A stretch of DNA of 34,443 bases from an uncultured Eubacterium sp. Lineage in GTDB: Bacteria; Bacillota; Clostridia; Lachnospirales; Lachnospiraceae. This document shows positions 26,463 through 34,443 of the stretch, piece after piece. The stretch's first letter is position 1. The number at the start of each line of letters is the position of its first letter. The stretch spans positions 1 through 34,443 of the forward strand of contig CAMUHY010000024.1 of the NCBI GenBank assembly GCA_947088865.1, read 5' to 3'. A program made the position numbers and the translations under genes. The notes beneath the pieces are model-generated. The model worked only from the letters and a program-made list of their open reading frames with translations. It was not told where the DNA came from and searched no databases.

Positions 26463-27434
26463 ATGGGTTTATTTAGTAAACAGTTTGCTAATGTTGTTGA
26501 GTGGGAAGAATATCGAGATGATGTGATTTTCTGGAAATGGACCAACCGCGAGATAAAAAAAGGCAGTAAGCTTATTATCAGACCAGGTCAGGATGCCATT
26601 TTTATGTATAATGGCGTTATGGAAGGAATATTTAAAGAAGAGGGCAGTTTTGATATTGAATCCGATATTATTCCATTTCTTTCAACTTTAAAGGGATTTA
26701 AGTTTGGATTTAACAGTGGAATGCGAGCAGAAGTGTTGTTTGTCAATACAAAAGAATTTACTGTTAAGTGGGGAACAAAGAATCCTATATCAATACCAGC
26801 ACCTTCTCTTCCGGGAGGTATGCCGATAAGGGCGTTTGGAACGTTTAATTTTAAGGTGAGCGATTATGTTGCCCTTATTGACAAAGTTGCAGGTATCAAG
26901 CAGATGTATAAGGTTGATGATGTAAAAGAGCGTGTGGTAGCAGTTCTTGACCAGCTTCTTATGAAGTGGATATCAAGAGAAGGCAAAGATATGTTCAACC
27001 TTCAAGCAAATGCGTATGATATCTCGGCTGGTATTAAAACAGACCTTGATATGGAGATATCGAAGTTAGGTATTGAAGTTACTGGTTTTAGTATCTCAAG
27101 CTTTAATTATCCTGAAGAAGTCCAAAAAATGCAGAATAAAGCGGCTTCTCAGTCAATGGTTGGCGATATGAATCGATATACACAGATGGCTATGGCGGAT
27201 TCGATGGGAAAAGGCGGTAGCTCCAATATTGCTGGCGATATGATGCAACTTCAGATGGGTATGGCAATGGGGCAGCAGATGATGAACAATATGAATACGA
27301 ACAATGCAAATCAAGGTATGCCAGGTGTATCCCAAAACGCGCAAGGTAATGTTCCTAAGTTTTGTCCAGAATGTGGCACACCGACAAATGGAGCAAAGTT
27401 TTGTTCAAATTGCGGTAAAAAGTTAATTCCATAA
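26463..27434 (+). CDS. SPFH-domain protein with C-terminal zinc ribbon (YdjI-like)
   Basis: The 323-residue protein opens MGLFSKQFANVVEW, has an SPFH/virion-core-like domain to about residue 225 (FKFGFNSGMRAEVLFVNTKEFTVKWGTKNP, DLDMEISKLGIEVTGFSISSF), then a Met/Asn/Gln-rich low-complexity linker, and a zinc ribbon with CPECG and CSNCG at the end. This is the YdjI architecture, which works with PspA in membrane stress. It is 104 bases after PspA on the same strand. GAGG lies 9 bases before the ATG. The ydjG and ydjH-type partner genes are missing between the two. Confidence 0.88.
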   Translation: MGLFSKQFANVVEWEEYRDDVIFWKWTNREIKKGSKLIIRPGQDAIFMYNGVMEGIFKEEGSFDIESDIIPFLSTLKGFKFGFNSGMRAEVLFVNTKEFTVKWGTKNPISIPAPSLPGGMPIRAFGTFNFKVSDYVALIDKVAGIKQMYKVDDVKERVVAVLDQLLMKWISREGKDMFNLQANAYDISAGIKTDLDMEISKLGIEVTGFSISSFNYPEEVQKMQNKAASQSMVGDMNRYTQMAMADSMGKGGSSNIAGDMMQLQMGMAMGQQMMNNMNTNNANQGMPGVSQNAQGNVPKFCPECGTPTNGAKFCSNCGKKLIP

Positions 27435-27440
27435 AAAGAA

Positions 27441-27496
27441 AAGGGATTGTAGTAAAAAGTCTTTATATTTGACAGTACTATGGTCCCTTATTTTTT
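27441..27496 (+). terminator. Terminator after the YdjI-like gene
   Basis: AAGGGA (27441-27446) pairs with TCCCTT (27484-27489), with looser pairing inside, and is followed by a T run. Confidence 0.65.
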
Positions 27497-27611
27497 ATGC
27501 TTTAAATGTTTATTTTTTGAAAAAATATCAATCTTTTATAAATTTATCCTATCATTCATCTTGCCATTTACAATTTACTAGAATTGAAAACTATGTTACA
27601 ATTATTCTCAA

Positions 27612-30296
27612 ATGAATATTTATTATAGAAGTTTGGAAAGGAATAATAAAAAATATAGAATGATGAAATTAGATGAATTAAATGATATGCAAAAATGTGC
27701 GGTCAAACATACACAGGGACCACTTCTTATTATAGCGGGAGCTGGTTCTGGAAAAACGCGTGTTCTTACATACAGAATTGCATATTTAATAGAAGAATGT
27801 GGAGTCAATCCTTATAATATTTTGGCGATAACATTTACCAATAAAGCCGCCTCTGAGATGAAAGAGCGTGTAGAACATATTATTGATTGTGGCAATAGGG
27901 TATGGGTAAGTACATTTCATTCAACTTGTGTAAGAATTTTAAGGCGATATATTGATAGAATAGGTTATGACAATAACTTTACGATTTATGATACAGACGA
28001 CCAAAAAAGCGTGATTAAAGAAGTTTGCAAGAAATTAAATATTGATACAAAAATGCTTAAAGAGCGCACGATTATGAGTGTTATATCAAGAGCGAAGGAC
28101 GAGCATAAAAGTCCTGATGATATGGAGCGCGAAATGGGCGATGATTATAACATTAAGAGAATTGCAATGGTTTATGGAGAGTATCAAAAAACATTAAAGC
28201 AAAATAATGCCTTAGATTTTGACGATTTAATCTTTATGACAGTTGATTTGTTTGAAAAGGATAGGGAAGTTCTTGATTTTTATCAGGAAAAATTTAAGTA
28301 TATTATGGTTGATGAATATCAGGATACAAATACGATACAATTTAAATTAATAAGTCTTTTAGCTGGTAAATATGAAAACCTTTGTGTTGTTGGTGATGAC
28401 GACCAGTCCATCTATAAATTTAGAGGCGCCAATATCAAAAATATTTTAAATTTTGAGAGTGTCTTTGAAAATGCTATGCTGATTAAATTAGAGCAGAATT
28501 ATCGTTCGACAAAAACAATTTTGGATGCGGCAAATGCAGTGATTGCTAATAATGTTGGAAGGAAATCCAAAAATTTATGGACAGAAAATGATGAGGGGGA
28601 CAAGATTCATTTTTGTTTTTATGAAGATGGATTTATGGAAGCAGAAGGCGTTGTCAACAGCATCTGTGCAAAAGTCCGCGATGGCTGGAATTATAATGAT
28701 ATAGCAATTCTTTACAGAACAAATGCACAATCTCGTATGCTTGAGGAAAAATTGATATTTAGAAATGTGCCATATCGCATATATGGCGGAATCAATTTTT
28801 ATCAGCGCAAGGAAATAAAAGATATTCTTGCTTACTTAAAGACCATTGACAATGGCAGTGACGCTCAGGCCGTAAAAAGGATTATCAATGTTCCAAAGCG
28901 TGGAATTGGGCAGACAACAATTGATAGGATTCAAGATTTTGCAGATTCAAATGACTGTACATTTTGGGATGCCTTATGCAATGCAGACCAGATACCAAGT
29001 ATAGGAAGAGCATTAAGTAAATTAGAAAACTTTGTGACATTAATACTTGGTTTTAAAGCAAAATTAAAATATATGTCTATTAGAGAATTAACGGATACTA
29101 TTATTGAGGATATAAAATATTATGAATATCTTTCTGAAAGCGAAACAGAAGATGAAGTAGAAGCAAGGCAGGAAAATATTGATGAACTTATCAATAAAAT
29201 TGTGATATATGAATCACAAGATGAAAATATTGGTGAAAATTTTAGTATTGAAGATGAAGCAAATAGTACTGTTGAAGATGAAATAGCGATTCATGAAAAT
29301 ATTAATGTGCAAGATGGAGTAAATATTTTTGAGGAACAGATTGAACATGAAAATAGGCAGGCTTCCATAAAAACGCTTAGCGCATTTTTAGCGGAAGTCG
29401 CATTGATATCGGATATTGATAATTTGAATCAAAATGGAAATCAAGTGATGTTGATGACATTGCACAGTGCAAAAGGTTTGGAATTTCCTATTGTATATAT
29501 GACAGGAATTGAAGATGGATTATTTCCAAGTTATATGAGTATTACATCAGATGACCCTATGGATGTGGAGGAAGAAAGGCGCCTTTGTTATGTCGGTATA
29601 ACGAGAGCGCAAAATGAATTGACAATAACAGGTGCCAATGTAAGAATGATTCGAGGAGAAGCACAACTCAATAAAGTATCTCGATTTGTACAAGAAATTC
29701 CTCATTTTTTGATGCAGATAGAAAACATCAATAATAAAAAAACCTCGCTTTTAAGGTCAAGTGGAACAAGTGAAAAAAGCATTCCTTTTAACTCTTCGTT
29801 AGGAATGAGTGGGAGGGCAGCAGCAAGCAGATATAGCAGTGGGAATACATCAAATTACAATTCCTATAATTCAAAACCAAAGCCAAAATCAACAGGTTTA
29901 GGACTGCGGGCAAAAACGACAAATTATGGAAGTCAAAAAAATGCAAATGATACCAATAATTTACAAAATTCAAGCAATGTAGAAAAAAGTGGAATCGGCA
30001 ATAATATTGGCACAACGATGAATAAAAAAGTGGGTTTTGGTAAAGAATTTCCTAAGGATATATCTGAACTTAAAAAGATTAAAAGTGAAAACTTTTCCTT
30101 AAATCCTCCAATAAATGACACATCATTTATAGAGTTAAATTATAAAGTTGGAGATATGGTAACACATGTTAAGTTTGGCAAAGGTATCGTTCAAGCAATA
30201 GAAGAAAAAACAAAAGATTACATGGTTACAGTGGAATTTGAGAATTTTGGTATAAAGAAAATGCTGGCGGGGTTTGCACAGTTAAAAAAGGTATAG
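27612..30296 (+). CDS. pcrA: ATP-dependent DNA helicase PcrA/UvrD
   Basis: An 894-residue SF1A 3'-5' helicase, long for the family (about 720-780). Motifs: GAGSGKT (I), TFTNKAASEM (Ia), VDEYQDTN (II), VVGDDDQSIYKFRGA (III), QNYRST (IV), TLHSAKGLEFPIVYMTG (V), EEERRLCYVGITRAQNEL (VI). A Tudor-like tail ends the protein (VGDMVTHVKFGKGIVQAIEE), the RNA-polymerase binding module of PcrA. The extra length comes from an acidic insert of about 45 residues near residues 534-580 and a Ser/Asn-rich linker before the tail. It unwinds DNA in repair and replication restart. The ATG at 27612 has no ribosome site, and those at 27660/27663 have AAAGG about 18 bases away; the true start is unsure. Confidence 0.93.
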   Translation: MNIYYRSLERNNKKYRMMKLDELNDMQKCAVKHTQGPLLIIAGAGSGKTRVLTYRIAYLIEECGVNPYNILAITFTNKAASEMKERVEHIIDCGNRVWVSTFHSTCVRILRRYIDRIGYDNNFTIYDTDDQKSVIKEVCKKLNIDTKMLKERTIMSVISRAKDEHKSPDDMEREMGDDYNIKRIAMVYGEYQKTLKQNNALDFDDLIFMTVDLFEKDREVLDFYQEKFKYIMVDEYQDTNTIQFKLISLLAGKYENLCVVGDDDQSIYKFRGANIKNILNFESVFENAMLIKLEQNYRSTKTILDAANAVIANNVGRKSKNLWTENDEGDKIHFCFYEDGFMEAEGVVNSICAKVRDGWNYNDIAILYRTNAQSRMLEEKLIFRNVPYRIYGGINFYQRKEIKDILAYLKTIDNGSDAQAVKRIINVPKRGIGQTTIDRIQDFADSNDCTFWDALCNADQIPSIGRALSKLENFVTLILGFKAKLKYMSIRELTDTIIEDIKYYEYLSESETEDEVEARQENIDELINKIVIYESQDENIGENFSIEDEANSTVEDEIAIHENINVQDGVNIFEEQIEHENRQASIKTLSAFLAEVALISDIDNLNQNGNQVMLMTLHSAKGLEFPIVYMTGIEDGLFPSYMSITSDDPMDVEEERRLCYVGITRAQNELTITGANVRMIRGEAQLNKVSRFVQEIPHFLMQIENINNKKTSLLRSSGTSEKSIPFNSSLGMSGRAAASRYSSGNTSNYNSYNSKPKPKSTGLGLRAKTTNYGSQKNANDTNNLQNSSNVEKSGIGNNIGTTMNKKVGFGKEFPKDISELKKIKSENFSLNPPINDTSFIELNYKVGDMVTHVKFGKGIVQAIEEKTKDYMVTVEFENFGIKKMLAGFAQLKKV

Positions 30297-30488
30297 TATC
30301 CAATTAGATTATGAAACGTTTGGTTTTTCCACAAAATTATTATAAGAAATTTTAAAATATGGAAAAAATTAGTAGTAAATGATAGGAAGTTGTGATATAA
30401 TTAACACAAATTTTAGCAAAGGATTATCCATTACCTAAAATTGCCGAGATGAAGGTTCGGCTATGTATTAACGAAAGGAGCATAAATT

Positions 30489-30749
30489 ATGAGCAAAGAT
30501 AAGTTAGAAGGAATTATTGCAGCTAGTAAGATTAATGAGTTTCTTCATAAGAAGGAAGAAGACAAAAAATGTGAAAAATCAATCATTGCTATTCTTGCAG
30601 TAATTGGTGCTGTGGCTGCTGTGGCATGTATTGCATATGCTGTGTACAGATATTTTACACCAGATTATTTAGATGATTTTGATGACGACTTCGATGATGA
30701 TTTTGATGATGACGACGATGATGACAATGTATTTGAAGATGAGAAGTAA
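30489..30749 (+). CDS. Small single-pass membrane protein with Asp-rich tail
   Basis: An 86-residue protein with a helical charged start (MSKDKLEGIIAASKINEFL), a membrane helix at about residues 29-52 (SIIAILAVIGAVAAVACIAYAVY) and a C-terminal DDFDDDFDDDFDDDD-type tail. The tail is encoded by GAT/GAC repeats, apparently grown by repeat expansion. The site AAAGGAG is eight bases before the ATG. Family not certain; similar small proteins occur in Lachnospiraceae. Function unknown. Confidence 0.7.
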   Translation: MSKDKLEGIIAASKINEFLHKKEEDKKCEKSIIAILAVIGAVAAVACIAYAVYRYFTPDYLDDFDDDFDDDFDDDDDDDNVFEDEK

Positions 30750-30859
30750 GAGTTAAAATGTGGAGCAAACAGTATAAGGGATTGTAAATATCCGTTTGAC
30801 AAATGATTGCTTTTAATTCTCATATAACGTAAATATACAGTCAAATGAACTTTAATTTT

Positions 30860-30960
30860 AAAGGACTGTTGCAAAATGAAAGATTCTTTTAAGATGTGAT
30901 ATCGATTGTTAAATAGGTATTGACATCTTTTATCGAAAATTCATTTTGTGACAGTCCTTT
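30860..30960. repeat. About 101-bp palindromic element (MITE-like), copy 2
   Basis: The arm AAAGGACTGTTGCAAAATGA at 30860-30879 is inverted at 30941-30960 with two mismatches; one more matching pair (A 30880, T 30940) extends it inward. AAGATGT and ACATCTT pair inside. The core TGTTGCAAAA matches the ends of the element at 12105-12200, so the two are probably one family. Confidence 0.55.
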
Positions 30961-31319
30961 TTAAGTATGCGTTTGATTTGAGTCTTTTGGCAAAAATTTA
31001 AGGTCTTGGCACAATGATACATATAGGGAGTTTTGAATTTGATGTTTTTAAGGATATATTGTATAAAATAAAGGAATGGATTAATCGATATTTTAGAATG
31101 GTTAGTTCGTATAATAATTGATATAAAAAGTTGAATTTATGGTTGGTTAAAGGTAAGAGTAGTCTATAAAATGGAATAAGGTTGTTTAACATAAGTATAG
31201 TATGATACAATTATTTTTTATAAGTGTAGTCTGCAAAATAGATTGAGAGTATTTGACGTAATGGCAGTAGGCAAAGGGTTTAGAAATAATTATTTTGTGT
31301 TTATTATAATCATTGGAAA
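30961..31319. other. Gene-free stretch
   Basis: About 360 bases, AT-rich, with no supported gene. A weak promoter-like pair TTGTTT (31182-31187) and TACAAT (31206-31211) is present. Two imperfect direct repeats, GTAGTCTATAAAATGG and GTAGTCTGCAAAATAG, lie about 65 bases apart. Confidence 0.35.
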
Positions 31320-31487
31320 TTTAACCTCATCAAGGAAGTCCCCCACTTCAATGCTGCAAAGGCATAAGTGGGGGTGGGGACTTGCTTGTTTCAGTGGGAG
31401 TATAAGCTCCCACTGAAAAGCTACGATAGTAGCTAGATGGTTTGAGTAAGTAGCGTAGCGGATTGCGAATATCCGCTTAACTACTTG
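31320..31487 (+). repeat. Repeat copy D (fullest copy; IS605-end/omega-RNA-like)
   Basis: Begins TTTAACCTCATCAAGG, and can be read as a peptide tail ending KEVPHFNAAKA then TAA. Four hairpins follow: CCCCCACTT/AAGTGGGGG (31340-31348, 31366-31374) with ATGC/GCAT inside; TTCAGTGGGAG/CTCCCACTGAA (31390-31400, 31407-31417, 11 perfect pairs); GCTAC/GTAGC (31420-31433); AGCGGAT/ATCCGCT (31457-31463, 31471-31477) clasped by AAGTAG/CTACTT (31448-31453, 31481-31486). It abuts the leader of the next gene. Confidence 0.65.
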
Positions 31488-31508
31488 AAGGAAAGGAATC
31501 ATTTTATT

Positions 31509-32888
31509 ATGAAAAAAGGCAATATATATCAGGGAATAGTAGAATATGTAGATTTTCCCAATAAAGCATATGCAGTAGTGGAATTGGATGATGAAGATAA
31601 TGGAAAGAAAGTTATTGTTAAAAATTCAATTCCTAGTCAAAAAATTGAGTTTATGTTAAATAAAAAGAAAAAAGATAAATATGAAGGAAGGTTAATAAAA
31701 GTACTTGAAAAGTCTCCATTAGAAACGGTTGAACCATGTAAACATTTTGGAATATGCGGAGGCTGCGTCTATCAGACTATGGATTATATAAAGCAGCTTC
31801 AGTTAAAGGAAAAGCAAGTAAAAGATATTCTTGATAAGGTAATAAATAGTAATTACAAATTTGAAGGTATTGTTTCTAGTCCCATAAGTGAAGCCTATCG
31901 CAATAAGATGGAATATTCATTTGGAGATGAAATAAAAGAAGGACCACTTGCATTAGGTTTACATAAAAGAAATACAACATATGACATTGTATCAGTCAAT
32001 TCGTGTAAAATTGTCCATGATGATTTTAATCTTATTTTGATGGCTGTGTTGGATTATTTTAAAGAAAAAAATATTCCCTATCTTCATAAAGTTACTCATA
32101 AAGGGTATCTTAGGCATTTATTGGTAAGGCGTGCAACAAAGACGGAGCAGATATTAGTGGATATTGTAACGACAACTCAATTACAATATGATATGACTGA
32201 ATTAGGTGCGATTTTAAAAAAATTACCACTTACAGGTAAAATTGTAGGATTTTTACATACATTTAATGACACGCTTGCTGATGTTGTCAAAAATGAATCT
32301 ACAAAAATTATATATGGAAGAGATTATATAGAAGAAGAATTGTTAGGGCTAACATTTAAAATATCAGCGTTTTCATTTTTTCAAACAAATTCGCTAGGAG
32401 CAGAAAAATTATATTCAAAAGCAAGAGAATATTTGGGCGATACAAAAGATAAAATTGTCTTTGATTTGTATAGCGGGACGGGAACAATTGCTCAAATTCT
32501 TGCACCATTTGCCAAAAAAGTAATTGGAGTGGAAATTGTTGAGGAGGCGGTGGAATCAGCTAAGATGAACGCCATATTAAATGGTCTTGATAACTGTGAG
32601 TTTATTGCAGATGATGTGCTAAAAGCGTTGGATAATATAACAGATAAACCAGATTTAGTCGTATTAGACCCCCCTAGAGATGGCTTACATCCAAAGGCAC
32701 TAAAAAAGATAGGGGAAGATTTTAATGTTGCTAAGATGATTTATATTTCCTGCAAGCCGACAAGTTTAGCAAGGGATTTGGTAGAATTGCAAAAGTATGG
32801 GTATGAAGTGGTACGTGTTTGTTGTGTGGATATGTTTCCAGGTACGGTGCATATAGAAACTTGTTGCCTTTTATCCTGCATAAAATAA
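31509..32888 (+). CDS. RNA uracil-5-methyltransferase (RlmD/RlmCD, TrmA superfamily)
   Basis: The 459-residue SAM enzyme has a TRAM-like N-terminal barrel (about 1-60), an Fe-S-type Cys cluster (CKHFGICGGC plus the Cys in SVNSCKIV), a Rossmann methyltransferase core with FDLYSGTGTIAQIL, VVLDPPRDGLHP and the nucleophile Cys in YISCKPTSLARDL. It methylates C5 of a uridine in 23S rRNA or tRNA. Which residue is not decidable, though Gram-positive homologs do U747/U1939. Start 31509 is chosen over a TTG at 31485; AAAGGA lies about 11 bases upstream. Repeat D ends in its leader. Confidence 0.88.
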   Translation: MKKGNIYQGIVEYVDFPNKAYAVVELDDEDNGKKVIVKNSIPSQKIEFMLNKKKKDKYEGRLIKVLEKSPLETVEPCKHFGICGGCVYQTMDYIKQLQLKEKQVKDILDKVINSNYKFEGIVSSPISEAYRNKMEYSFGDEIKEGPLALGLHKRNTTYDIVSVNSCKIVHDDFNLILMAVLDYFKEKNIPYLHKVTHKGYLRHLLVRRATKTEQILVDIVTTTQLQYDMTELGAILKKLPLTGKIVGFLHTFNDTLADVVKNESTKIIYGRDYIEEELLGLTFKISAFSFFQTNSLGAEKLYSKAREYLGDTKDKIVFDLYSGTGTIAQILAPFAKKVIGVEIVEEAVESAKMNAILNGLDNCEFIADDVLKALDNITDKPDLVVLDPPRDGLHPKALKKIGEDFNVAKMIYISCKPTSLARDLVELQKYGYEVVRVCCVDMFPGTVHIETCCLLSCIK

Positions 32889-32914
32889 GGGTTTTCAAGG
32901 TTTATATAAAAGAA

Positions 32915-32938
32915 AAAGGGTGGTTTTTCCACCCGTTT
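32915..32938 (+). terminator. First hairpin after the methyltransferase
   Basis: GGGTGG (32918-32923) pairs with CCACCC (32929-32934) around five T; a short T run follows. Probably a terminator for the methyltransferase. Confidence 0.6.
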
Positions 32939-32977
32939 GCCACCATTGAACTTGATTTTGTTTTGAAATAAAGAAAA

Positions 32978-33018
32978 GGGGTTGAACACTTTGAACTTTG
33001 TGTTTCAACCCCCAGTTT
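32978..33018. terminator. Bidirectional terminator between methyltransferase and integrase
   Basis: GGGGTTGAACA (32978-32988) pairs with TGTTTCAACCCC (33001-33012) with one bulged base. Each side carries T-rich DNA outward, so it can stop both convergent genes. Confidence 0.7.
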
Positions 33019-33024
33019 TTATTT

Positions 33025-34180
33025 TTATGCTTGTTTCTTTTTAGATTCTATAGTTTTTTCAAAAATAGCTACGGTTTGATTTTGTAATTGCTCAGTATTG
33101 TGAACATAGGTGTTCATAGTGGTTTCAATATTTGTATGCCCTAAGCGTTCTTGAACGTCTTTGATATTGGCACCTGATTCTATCAAGTATGTTGCATGGG
33201 TATGCCTTAATGAATGATAATTGAAGGCAATTCTTAATTCATAATGTATTACCCTTGCACAATATTTGAAAGAATCGGTTGATACATATTCGCCATTTTC
33301 ACGTACACAAACCATATCAGCAGAAGGCAATGCACATTGTAAGGCTCTTGAAACAGGAATAATACGCTGCATTGGTTCGCCTTTTTCATCAACTTCTTGT
33401 TTTAAATAGTGTTCTGTATAATATTCACCATATTTCATACGATTCATGTTTTTTTGACGTTTCGCATTTTTAAGCGCTTTATGTAAGGTATCACCAAACT
33501 TGACAGTTCTATTTGAAGTAGAGGTTTTTGGCGTGCCAAAGTACCAAGATGATTTTTCTTGTTTTTTGCCCTTTATTGCAACAGCTTTTCTTACATCTGT
33601 TCCAAAGTTACGTTTTACAGTAATTTTATTAACGGTTATTGTACGGTTTTTAAGGTCAATATCGTCCCAAGTTAGAGCAAAGGCTTCACTAATTCGCAGT
33701 CCTGTATAATATCCAATCATCAGAGGAATAAAAAACGGTGAAGTGGAAGGAAAACGGTCTATAATGCGTGAGAAATCATCAGGGTCAATAATATATCGAG
33801 TTTCTTTTTTTGTATCATTCGTATATTTAGGATATTTGATATGATTACAAGGATTCATTTGAATATAATGCAGCGGTTCAACTGCATAATTTAAAGCACC
33901 TGAAAGTGTTGAGATGATACCAACAACTGAATTTTTTGCAAATCCCTTTAACTTTAAATCGTTTGCATATTCTTGAATGCTGGCATTGTTTAGGGCTTTT
34001 AGTTTATATAATCTAAAAGCAGGTTTTAAATGCTTGTTAATAATTTGTAAGTATCCAACTTGAGTATTATATTTTAGATTCATCATATAGAAGATGACCA
34101 TCTTTGTCTTTCTTTTGTTCTTTTCCTGCATCAAAATAATAATACCATTTATTACCTTTTTTGCGTGTTCCACCTTTCAT
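33025..34180 (-). pseudogene. Tyrosine-family integrase with a broken N-terminus
   Basis: The catalytic part looks intact: TGLRISEAFALTWDD (first Arg), HSLRHTHATYL (His-x-x-Arg), LGHTNIETTMNTYVH with the nucleophile Tyr, and a core-binding domain from NLKYNTQVGYLQ. Upstream, on the minus strand from 34180, a separate frame reads MKGGTRKKGNKWYYYFDAGK, the arm-binding domain of the same integrase family, and stops at 34067. It is out of frame with the rest, and the usual 40-60 residues between arm and core domains are missing. So an internal deletion plus frameshift split it. A shorter protein from the ATG at 34173 is possible but would open with unrelated residues. No excisionase or phage genes adjoin it in the window. 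Confidence 0.75.
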
Positions 34181-34277
34181 TGTTTTCTTATCTCGTTCTT
34201 ATTGATATTTTGAGGAATAAATGATATAATCAAAATGTATATTCCAAATCATTTATCCCTTTGATTTGGGTATTAAC

Positions 34278-34306
34278 AACCCCTGACTATTAAATGGTCA
34301 GGGGTT
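34278..34306. terminator. Strong hairpin upstream of the integrase
   Basis: AACCCCTGAC (34278-34287) pairs perfectly with GTCAGGGGTT (34297-34306). The T run on either side is weak. Confidence 0.55.
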
Positions 34307-34372
34307 TAGATTGAAAAATGTAAATATATTGTTTTCAACTATTTTTGTTAATATAGAACTTTTTATTACGCC

Positions 34373-34404
34373 ATCACTCCCTAATTAGTAGGGAGTGATT
34401 TTGT
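34373..34404 (+). terminator. Terminator-like hairpin near window end
   Basis: ATCACTCCCT (34373-34382) pairs perfectly with AGGGAGTGAT (34390-34399), then TTTG. No gene before it on the + strand is complete here, so it may end a gene lying outside or be an element end. Confidence 0.55.
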
Positions 34405-34443
34405 ATATATACCAATTTTTAACATAAGAAATATTATAACTCA

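Noticed and set aside
30665-30749. Ser-rich reading frame on the minus strand over the Asp-rich tail
   Set aside because: It is the mirror of GAT/GAC repeats and has no ribosome site or homology.
1-34443. CRISPR array, tRNA or rRNA genes
   Set aside because: No regularly spaced repeats, no cloverleaf-like or rRNA-like stretches were seen by eye on either strand; a tRNA search program could still find a missed one.

Overview
The window looks like chromosomal DNA of a low-GC, Gram-positive anaerobe of the Clostridia, most likely a Lachnospiraceae member of the gut or rumen. The reasons are very AT-rich DNA, strong AGGAGG-type ribosome sites, DapL-type lysine/meso-DAP synthesis, GH105 and GH43 enzymes for plant cell-wall glycans, the TrpR-like YerC, a DUF1836 protein, PcrA with a Tudor-like tail, and IS607/IS605-type TnpB material. 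No rRNA, tRNA or CRISPR array was seen. The assignment is inference from gene content.

Layout. 1-3918: a GH105 unsaturated glycan hydrolase with its own promoter and terminator, a small cupin, a coiled-coil protein ending in a J domain, and a lipoprotein solute-binding protein. 4042-5510: an IS607-like element with an intact TnpB, a collapsed tnpA reduced to its helix-turn-helix start, and a structured 3' region that may be the omega RNA. It lies between the binding protein and a hybrid sensor kinase (5556-7706) that may once have been its operon partner. 7700-10793: dapL, with a possible pseudoknot leader, then a WYL regulator and a ClbS/DfsB-like protein. 11085-13482: a PD-(D/E)XK nuclease-family gene broken by one stop codon, a 96-bp palindromic element, and an EF-hand protein. 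13757-16734: GH43 beta-xylosidase/arabinofuranosidase and, convergent to it, a coiled-coil SleB-type wall hydrolase. 16940-20596: LRR protein, VWA/metallopeptidase-like protein and MoxR-type AAA ATPase, in a tight, partly overlapping operon. 20700-24961: MacB-like ABC exporter, PHP phosphoesterase, DUF1836 regulator. 25000-30749: YerC (minus strand), PspA and a YdjI-like SPFH/zinc-ribbon protein, PcrA helicase, and a small acidic membrane protein. 31509-34180: an RNA uracil-5-methyltransferase and a decayed tyrosine integrase.

The signal that fits no single gene is a family of structured repeats at about 7680, 15370-15490 (minus), 24082 and 31320, with a possible scrap near 10865. Two copies share a 25-base start beginning TTTAAC, and both can be read as a short peptide tail with a stop at the same place, followed by conserved hairpins. 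The best reading is non-autonomous or decayed IS200/IS605-type ends, possibly solo omega-RNA-like units. One copy supplies the last codons of the sensor kinase; others sit just after stop codons or upstream of a gene. A second family of roughly 100-bp palindromes with TGTTGCAAAA-type ends occurs at 12105 and 30860. Just upstream of dapL, a good promoter places the predicted RNA start at the first base of an H-type pseudoknot that runs into the ribosome site.
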